A stretch of 5,201 nucleotides of DNA from positions 1 through 5,201 of the forward strand of contig JAJFLL010000127.1 in NCBI GenBank assembly GCA_021772695.1, read 5' to 3'. Source of the DNA: Deltaproteobacteria bacterium. Lineage in GTDB: Bacteria > UBA10199 > DSSB01. A program made the translations under genes and the position numbers. This document shows positions 1 to 5,201 of the stretch, piece by piece; the first letter of the stretch is position 1; every line of letters begins with the position of its first letter. The notes under the pieces are model-generated. The model was not told the DNA's origin and did not search any database. It worked only from the letters and a program-made list of their open reading frames with translations.

Positions 1-1178
1 AATACATCACAGGAATATTTTAAGGCCTGGGCTAGATTCAAAGACCCATGGCCCGATCGATTCCAACAACCCCAGTTTCTTCCACCCGCAGCATAATGAC
101 CGTGACAACTGATTTTTTCTTTAAAATCCATTTTTCCTTCCGCCAGGGCAGCCAAGGCGGTGACGATCTTATGGGTCGATCCTGGGGGATAAGCTGCCTG
201 AGTCGGCCGGTTTAATAATATTTTTTGGGGATGGTCTCGAAGCGAAGCCCAAACATCATTGGGAACATGGCCAGATAAAATATTTGGAGGAAAGGACGGT
301 TTGCTGACCCAGGCCAGCACGGCGCCATCTTGTGGATTTAAAGCTACTAGGGCCCCGACCTGATCTCCAAAGGCATCATAGGCGACTCGGGTCAGTTCTG
401 CATCGAGAGTTAAGGTTAATGGAGCACCTGCTTGAACCGGCACGTCTTGCAACCATCCTTTAAGCCCTAGTTCTCCTAAATCCACTTCTTTACCCTGTGA
501 GTCTACGACCGCATAATGGAATCCATCCCACCCTCGCAGCTGAGATTCAAAGGCCTTTTCTATTCCCTTTAAACCGACCTTGGTCCCTAACCCGACTCGA
601 CCCGGCTCCCGACTTTCCCATTGGGCCAATTCCTTGGGACCGGCCTCGCGTACGTAACCCATCAAATGGCCCAAGGTTTCTCCGTAGGGATAAACCCGTT
701 CGTAGCGCAATTCGAGAGCCAAGCCTTCAAGAGATAGATCAGGGAAATTTTCTGTAGTGATGCGAACCATACGGCCTCGAAGGCGTTCTAATTCACCCAC
801 CTCCATACCGGATGCCAACACAACCGGAGTAAATTTTGGTAGTTTACGCTGCCGAACCAATTTGTCTTTGATTTCATCCTCAGGAATATCGAGTAAAAAA
901 CTCAAAGTTTTTAGAGCTCGATTCAGATCCGTTATTTGAGAAAGGTTGGCGGTAAGCACAAATTCCGGCTGATTTTCTATTAGCGTTCGCCCTTGTCGAT
1001 CAAACACCTTACCTCGTGGCGCGGGAATACGAATTTGTCGAATGGCATTGCCACGGCTAAAGCGTTCGTATTTATCGCCTTCAATGCCTTGCAGGTGAAA
1101 CACCCGGCCCAAAAAAATTAAAGCTACAAGGCCCACGAAAACGGCAAAAAGACTGAGCCGGGTGGGAGAAAGGCCCAT
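1..1178 (-). CDS. mrdA: Penicillin-binding protein 2 (elongasome D,D-transpeptidase), 3' end outside window
   Basis: Class B PBP that cross-links peptidoglycan during cell elongation, with RodA as the glycosyltransferase partner and MreBCD as scaffold. The reading frame is open from the ATG at 1178 to the left edge: 392 residues visible, roughly the first two thirds of the usual 600-plus. One N-terminal membrane anchor (about residues 8-24) is followed by the pedestal domain opening PAPRG (52-56) and KVFDRQG, YERVYPYG (159-166) and GLKGIEKAFE near 200. The transpeptidase domain begins near residue 250. Its nucleophile motif is S334-T-H-K337 within YPPGSTHK, and the second motif is S389-C-D391 at the very edge. 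The KTG motif lies outside. C358, C371, H377 and C390 have the spacing of the zinc site described for PBP2 of other proteobacteria. The start overlaps the mreD stop in TGATG and is preceded by AAAGGA at 7 bases. Identification is firm; the residue numbers are my own count. Confidence 0.95.
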   Translation of the reverse strand, partial: MGLSPTRLSLFAVFVGLVALIFLGRVFHLQGIEGDKYERFSRGNAIRQIRIPAPRGKVFDRQGRTLIENQPEFVLTANLSQITDLNRALKTLSFLLDIPEDEIKDKLVRQRKLPKFTPVVLASGMEVGELERLRGRMVRITTENFPDLSLEGLALELRYERVYPYGETLGHLMGYVREAGPKELAQWESREPGRVGLGTKVGLKGIEKAFESQLRGWDGFHYAVVDSQGKEVDLGELGLKGWLQDVPVQAGAPLTLTLDAELTRVAYDAFGDQVGALVALNPQDGAVLAWVSKPSFPPNILSGHVPNDVWASLRDHPQKILLNRPTQAAYPPGSTHKIVTALAALAEGKMDFKEKISCHGHYAAGGRNWGCWNRSGHGSLNLAQALKYSCDV

Positions 1179-1765
1179 CACAGGGTCCTTTCAAAACCGA
1201 AAGGCTTGCGGGGTTCTCCCTGGTGCCACCGGTCTTTTTCTCTAGGATTGAGCCACTGGACCTCACGAACTTTGTTTCGGGGTTTGGGCAAGCGTCGCCA
1301 AAATTCGAGAAGCACCCATTGCAACAACGGAAGCAAAAACATTCCCGTCACCAGTGTACCCACCAACACACTAAGGGAACTCCAAGAAAAAAATCCCCGT
1401 CCCCACAACCAAAAGCCCCCGACTTCCATGATGCCGGCATCGGCTGCCCATAACAAAATCCATAACCCCACGTGTTCTACCATGGGATGAAAGGTAAAAT
1501 GACGTTTGCCATAGTGAAATAGCGATAGGCCTAGGAGGCCGGGAAGTACCCACAGAAAGATAGGAGCCGAGGAAAATCCCGCATAAACAACTCCCAAAAA
1601 AATCGAGACCAGCAGAGAAGAGCGGAAGGAAAATCGCTGGTACGCGGCAGCTTGGGTTAATACCAGCCAGGACACTGGCCAAGCGGGGAAGCTTAAACTT
1701 AGCGTTAAGGCTCCGAGGGCCAAAAGGAAAAATCTGATTCGCAATGCCATGGTATTAGGATCCAT
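1178..1765 (-). CDS. mreD: Rod shape-determining membrane protein MreD
   Basis: Small polytopic inner-membrane protein of the elongasome, which in studied rods binds MreC and links MreB to PBP2/RodA. The 195-residue product is strongly hydrophobic, with roughly five membrane segments from about residue 8 to 160, and ends in a basic cytoplasmic-looking tail (WRRLPKPRNK...). Length and hydropathy fit the MreD family. MreD is poorly conserved in sequence, so position between mreC and mrdA carries much of the identification. Two starts are possible. The ATG at 1765 overlaps the end of mreC by 11 bases. An in-frame ATG at 1750 would begin MALRIRFFLL, 4 bases after the mreC TAA, giving 190 residues. 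Neither has a strong Shine-Dalgarno (GGATC-like only). The second start puts the hydrophobic segment closer to the N-terminus. The stop shares one base with the mrdA ATG. Confidence 0.88.
   Translation of the reverse strand: MDPNTMALRIRFFLLALGALTLSLSFPAWPVSWLVLTQAAAYQRFSFRSSLLVSIFLGVVYAGFSSAPIFLWVLPGLLGLSLFHYGKRHFTFHPMVEHVGLWILLWAADAGIMEVGGFWLWGRGFFSWSSLSVLVGTLVTGMFLLPLLQWVLLEFWRRLPKPRNKVREVQWLNPREKDRWHQGEPRKPFGFERTL
1186..1191 (-). promoter_or_regulatory. Shine-Dalgarno of mrdA, inside the mreD 3' end
   Basis: AAAGGA on the minus strand lies 7 bases before the ATG at 1178, within the last codons of mreD. Together with the TGATG stop/start overlap this fixes the mrdA start and suggests coupled translation with mreD. 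Confidence 0.7.
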
Positions 1766-2552
1766 AGGATCTGATCCACACCTTTTCTAATTTATGGGGT
1801 TCTACCAAAGGTTCCACTTCGGCACTTTGGAAAAGTCCTGAACGGTCGTCTAGAACTTTACGCACCCTTCCCACCGGAATCCCTGCGGGAAATAATCCAT
1901 CGAGACCAGAGGTCATCAGCAGTTCTCCCGGAATAATTTCCGGCCTTCTATCGAAATATTCACCGTGGGTCAGCCACAGGTCCCTATTCAAAGAAAGATT
2001 TTTTTGTTGGCCCCTGAGCACACCCTTGGCACGACTATTTTGCGCAAAAACCGAAATCTGCAGCCGAGGGTCGGTAATCAATAAAACCTGGGCTGAGCTG
2101 GCATCGCTACGTATGACCCTTCCAACTAATTGGTCCTGATATACGGCAACGTTTCCAACTTGTACGCCGTGACGAGTGCCACGATCGATAATCACCGAGC
2201 GAACCATAGTATAAGGATCTTGGCTCAAAATTCGCGCCAAGGTAGCTGGCTCAGTGACGGGGAAGGTTTCTTGGCCCAATTGGAACAGAGATTCACGCAA
2301 TTGGGCAACTTGGCCCTGTAAAACCTGAACTTCATTTTCTAATTTTAGATTTTTTTCGGCTATTCCCACCAAATTTAAGTATTTGTCCCAAACACCGGAT
2401 ATCTGCGAAGCCACAGAACGGGTGGCTCCCACCAAAGGAACCAAGGCACTCCTGAGCACACCACGCAGTGAATTAGAAAAATAAAATAAGGCAGAGAGTA
2501 AGACTATACTTAAAAGAATCTTGCGAGCGCGTTTGGAAAAATTAGATTGCAT
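1755..2552 (-). CDS. mreC: Rod shape-determining protein MreC
   Basis: Bitopic inner-membrane protein whose periplasmic part activates PBP2 and joins it to MreB and MreD. From the ATG at 2552 it has 265 residues, near the usual family length. A basic N-terminus (SKRARK) precedes one membrane segment (about 11-27). A predicted coiled coil follows (about 62-95, LENEVQVLQGQVAQLRE). The two-lobed beta domain shows family signatures: VIIDRGTRHGVQVGN (120-134), VGRVI, LLITDPRLQISV, AKGVLRGQ, and TSGLDGLFPAGIPVGRV (214-230). A GTG at 2561 in the same frame would add three residues (M-P-G). I prefer the ATG because AAAGGTG lies just upstream with a usable gap. The gene follows mreB after about 130 bases and its end meets or overlaps mreD. 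Confidence 0.96.
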   Translation of the reverse strand: MQSNFSKRARKILLSIVLLSALFYFSNSLRGVLRSALVPLVGATRSVASQISGVWDKYLNLVGIAEKNLKLENEVQVLQGQVAQLRESLFQLGQETFPVTEPATLARILSQDPYTMVRSVIIDRGTRHGVQVGNVAVYQDQLVGRVIRSDASSAQVLLITDPRLQISVFAQNSRAKGVLRGQQKNLSLNRDLWLTHGEYFDRRPEIIPGELLMTSGLDGLFPAGIPVGRVRKVLDDRSGLFQSAEVEPLVEPHKLEKVWIRSYGS

Positions 2553-2558
2553 TCCAGG

Positions 2559-2565
2559 CACCTTT
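2559..2565 (-). promoter_or_regulatory. Shine-Dalgarno deciding the mreC start
   Basis: AAAGGTG on the minus strand has its AAGG core 8 bases before the ATG at 2552. The GTG of the alternative start at 2561 is part of this same element, and only GGGGGA lies upstream of that GTG. This favours the shorter protein, but a G-rich pairing for the GTG cannot be excluded. Confidence 0.5.
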
Positions 2566-2601
2566 TTCCCCCAACCCTAAGACTGACAGCGGTGTCGTTT
2601 T

Positions 2602-2632
2602 ATGGTTTCTTATCGTTCTATAATGAAACCAT
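2602..2632 (-). other. Imperfect hairpin in the mreB-mreC intergenic gap
   Basis: On the coding (minus) strand ATGGTTTC pairs with GAAACCAT (8 perfect pairs). Inside, after a single bulged A, TTAT pairs with ATAA around a six-base loop AGAACG, so about 12 pairs in all. No T-tract follows in the direction of transcription, so it is not a canonical intrinsic terminator. It sits about 50 bases after the mreB stop and upstream of the mreC ribosome binding site. Possible roles are an mRNA processing or stability element that sets mreB above mreCD, or a DNA operator. The structure is seen in sequence; the function is inferred. Confidence 0.5.
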
Positions 2633-2682
2633 CAGTAGGTTTTTAAAAAATATTCGACCTGGAAAATAAAAACATGGAATCG

Positions 2683-3775
<1,093 letters not shown>

Positions 3776-3799
3776 TACGTCCTTCTTCTTCTCTCCCAG

Positions 3800-3841
3800 G
3801 CGGGTAAAAACGTTATTTTGGTTACCACCCGCTCAACGGGT
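3800..3841 (-). other. Alternating ACCCG / CGGGT / ACCCG dyads in the divergent region
   Basis: On the minus strand ACCCG (3841-3837) can pair with CGGGT (3831-3827) around five bases TTGAG. The same middle element, extended as GCGGGT (3832-3827), can instead pair with ACCCGC (3805-3800) across a 21-base loop, with two further G-T wobbles. The two hairpins exclude each other. They would be RNA structures only if the mreB transcript starts upstream of 3841; otherwise they could be protein-binding repeats. No function assigned. Confidence 0.3.
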
Positions 3842-3920
3842 AAGTCAAACGAGATCACGGAGTTCTTGAACTTTTTTCCTAGGGGATTTAAAGCGCTGCT
3901 AGTACCTGGAGTGTGGCCCC

Positions 3921-3949
3921 TTGCCATCAAGTTGTTCCAAACCTAAAAT
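3921..3949 (+). promoter_or_regulatory. Sigma70-type promoter for the PpiD-like gene
   Basis: TTGCCA (3921-3926, five of six to the -35 consensus) is separated by 17 bases from TAAAAT (3944-3949, five of six to the -10 consensus). Transcription would begin near 3956, leaving a leader of only about 15 bases before the ATG at 3971. The -10 overlaps AAACCTAAA (3939-3947), the same 9-mer found in the mreB leader stem. I could not find an equally good promoter pointing toward mreB; TTGACT at 3848-3843 lacks a good -10. Confidence 0.6.
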
Positions 3950-3970
3950 ATCAAGTGATCCTATTAAATT

Positions 3971-4987
3971 ATGCTCGAAACACTACGAAAAAATGCCTCC
4001 GGTTGGTTTGCAAAAATTCTCTTGGGTGGCATTGCCTTAATCTTTGCCCTTTATTTTGGATTTTCTGGCGGCGGTGGGCCACCTCAGGGAGGCACAGCCC
4101 CCATCGCCAAGGTGAATGGTCAAAACATCCCCTCGGGACTCTTTAATCAGACCGTTGCCAACCAGATCGAGGTATACCAGAAGTTTGGTGTGGCCAATCA
4201 AACACCTGAGCTACAACAGGTGATCCAGTCCCAGGTTTTGCAAAGATTGATTCAAGAAACTCTATTTGCCCAAGAGGCCACCCGACTCGGGCTCCATGTC
4301 ACCGATGTGGAATTGGCTAATGCCATTAGAAATAATCCTAGTTTTCAAAGGGATGGTCGGTTTGACGAAACCTTTTACTTAAAACAGTTCAAGCCCTATT
4401 TTGAACGTCAAAATGGAGAAAACTTTGAATATTCTCTGCGTGAAGACCTTTTAGTAGAACGATTTCGACAGGTTCTGGGAAACGCCATCGTGGTAAGCCA
4501 AAATCAAGTCAAGGCCGCAGAGAAGATCAGTCAAACTCAATTAAAATTTCTGCAGTTAGCGGTTCCTTTTGGGACAGATGGGGAGACTAAATCCCAGGAG
4601 GAGGCCAAAAAGCTAGTCCAGGATTGGATTCAGGCCCGTCAAACGCAACAGCCCACAGAAAAATTACTAAAAGACAACGGCCTTTCGGAGGAGGAAGTGG
4701 GACCAAAACCCCTTAAAAATGTCTCGGCCACCTTTGGTACCGCCGAAGGCAGCAATATGGTGGCCTGCCTATTGGCCCAAGGTATCCAAAAAGTTTGTCC
4801 CCAAGCCTTTACGGTTAACAATAAAGTCATCGCCGTTGAACTTCAAAATATCGAAGAAAAAGTCACTGAAGCCGCTCCAACCGATATGGTTGACCAAATG
4901 ACACGGGCCAAAGAAGCGCAGTTGATGACCGGAGTGACCGATTTGTTGACCCGTGGATCCAAAATTGAAACCTATTTAACCCAATAA
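3971..4987 (+). CDS. Membrane-anchored SurA-N/PpiD-like periplasmic chaperone without an evident parvulin domain
   Basis: Probable periplasmic folding helper of the PpiD/SurA group, which holds newly exported proteins at the inner membrane. The N-terminus MLETLRKNASGWFAKILLG runs into a membrane segment (about 12-31), then a Gly/Pro linker (FSGGGGPPQGG). The SurA-N chaperone region covers about 44-185: KVNGQNI near 48, QRLIQETLFAQEATRLGL (91-108), and SFQRDGRFDETFYLKQF (124-140), all typical of PpiD. In PpiD a parvulin domain of about 90 residues would follow. Here about 195-285 shows no recognisable rotamase signature, and the protein is 338 residues against more than 600 for E. coli PpiD. 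A PpiD-like C-terminal tail follows (VIAVELQNIEEKV, then a helix to the end). C266 and C276 could form a disulfide. The start lacks a strong Shine-Dalgarno but fits the family's N-terminus. Stops are tandem TAA TAG. I give no symbol because it is not a full ppiD. Confidence 0.85.
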   Translation: MLETLRKNASGWFAKILLGGIALIFALYFGFSGGGGPPQGGTAPIAKVNGQNIPSGLFNQTVANQIEVYQKFGVANQTPELQQVIQSQVLQRLIQETLFAQEATRLGLHVTDVELANAIRNNPSFQRDGRFDETFYLKQFKPYFERQNGENFEYSLREDLLVERFRQVLGNAIVVSQNQVKAAEKISQTQLKFLQLAVPFGTDGETKSQEEAKKLVQDWIQARQTQQPTEKLLKDNGLSEEEVGPKPLKNVSATFGTAEGSNMVACLLAQGIQKVCPQAFTVNNKVIAVELQNIEEKVTEAAPTDMVDQMTRAKEAQLMTGVTDLLTRGSKIETYLTQ

Positions 4988-4997
4988 TAGATTCACC

Positions 4998-5201
4998 ATG
5001 ATGGAATTCGTCGAAAAAATTCATGCTGCGGGGGGAGAAGCCTTCGAGGTTGGAGGCACACTCCGCGATTCTCTATTGGGCAGGCCACACAAAGACCGAG
5101 ACCTCCTCGTTACCCAACTTCCCCTGCCCCAGCTCAAAAAACTATTACAACCCTTGGGAAAGATTCACGAGGTAGGAAAATCCTTTGGGGTTTTGAAATT
5201 T
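4998..5201 (+). CDS. CCA tRNA nucleotidyltransferase / poly(A) polymerase family, N-terminal fragment
   Basis: Class II nucleotidyltransferase head domain, which adds CCA to tRNA 3' ends or A tails to RNA using CTP/ATP and two metal ions. The frame is open from the ATG at 4998 to the right edge, 68 residues. It shows VGGTLRDSLLGR (residues 18-29, the GGxxRD nucleotide-binding motif) and KDRDLLV (32-38) with the metal-binding pair D33 and D35. VGKSFGVLKF (59-68) continues into the conserved strand. The head alone cannot separate a CCA-adding enzyme from poly(A) polymerase, so no symbol is given. A second ATG follows directly at 5001. The gene starts 10 bases after the upstream stop codon with no strong Shine-Dalgarno and no terminator between, so cotranscription with the PpiD-like gene is likely. 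Confidence 0.9.
   Translation, partial: MMEFVEKIHAAGGEAFEVGGTLRDSLLGRPHKDRDLLVTQLPLPQLKKLLQPLGKIHEVGKSFGVLKF

Noticed and set aside
497..939. Two plus-strand open frames of 86 and 60 codons opposite mrdA
   Set aside because: They lie wholly antisense to a clear PBP2 frame, are rich in Arg/Pro/Ser as expected of a shadow frame, and show no family resemblance.
1206..1490. Plus-strand frames opposite mreD
   Set aside because: Low-complexity shadow translations of the opposite strand of a membrane-protein gene; no recognisable domain.
2559..2579. G-rich run upstream of mreC as a possible two-tier quadruplex
   Set aside because: The fourth G-tract is only two bases and the loops are irregular; too weak to support.
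3843..3848. TTGACT as -35 of an mreB promoter on the minus strand
   Set aside because: The best hexamer at 17-18 bases (TAACCA) matches the -10 consensus at only two positions, although a TG precedes it; not strong enough to annotate.
3926..3956. Direct repeat ATCAAGT, 24 bases apart, around the rightward promoter
   Set aside because: A seven-base repeat is expected by chance in a region of this length.
3913..4146. Overlapping plus-strand frame across the start of the PpiD-like gene
   Set aside because: Begins upstream of the predicted transcription start and is in a different frame from a clear family member.

Overview
This window looks like a chromosomal locus of a Gram-negative rod from the deltaproteobacterial/Bdellovibrionota side of the tree. 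The class II PBP2, the MreC/MreD pair and the periplasmic PpiD-like chaperone point to a diderm cell. The lineage guess rests only on the general look of MreB and on the gene neighbourhood, so it is low confidence. Base composition is moderate and even across the window. I see no mobile elements, CRISPR arrays, RNA genes or signs of recent transfer.

Left two thirds (about 1-3723, minus strand): a classical cell-elongation operon read right to left, mreB, mreC, mreD, then mrdA (PBP2), which runs off the left edge just after its SxD motif. mreC/mreD overlap by 11 bp if mreD uses its first ATG, and mreD/mrdA overlap by one base (TGATG), so translation is probably coupled. Between mreB and mreC there is a gap of about 130 bp holding a 12-bp imperfect hairpin. 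The products work together: MreB filaments inside the membrane, MreC and MreD across it, and the PBP2 transpeptidase outside it. RodA is probably encoded just beyond the left edge (inference).

Middle (3724-3970): a divergent intergenic region. Facing right it carries a good sigma70-type promoter (TTGCCA-17-TAAAAT). Facing left, the leader just upstream of mreB contains a perfect 11-bp stem whose second arm can instead pair with a 10-base segment containing the mreB Shine-Dalgarno. This is a possible translational or attenuation switch and is the most interesting item in the window. The 9-mer in its arms recurs once more in the region, over the -10 box of the rightward promoter.

Right third (3971-5201, plus strand): a membrane-anchored SurA-N/PpiD-like protein that appears to lack the parvulin catalytic domain, followed 10 bases later by the start of a CCA-adding enzyme/poly(A) polymerase-family gene cut by the right edge. 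These two are probably cotranscribed.
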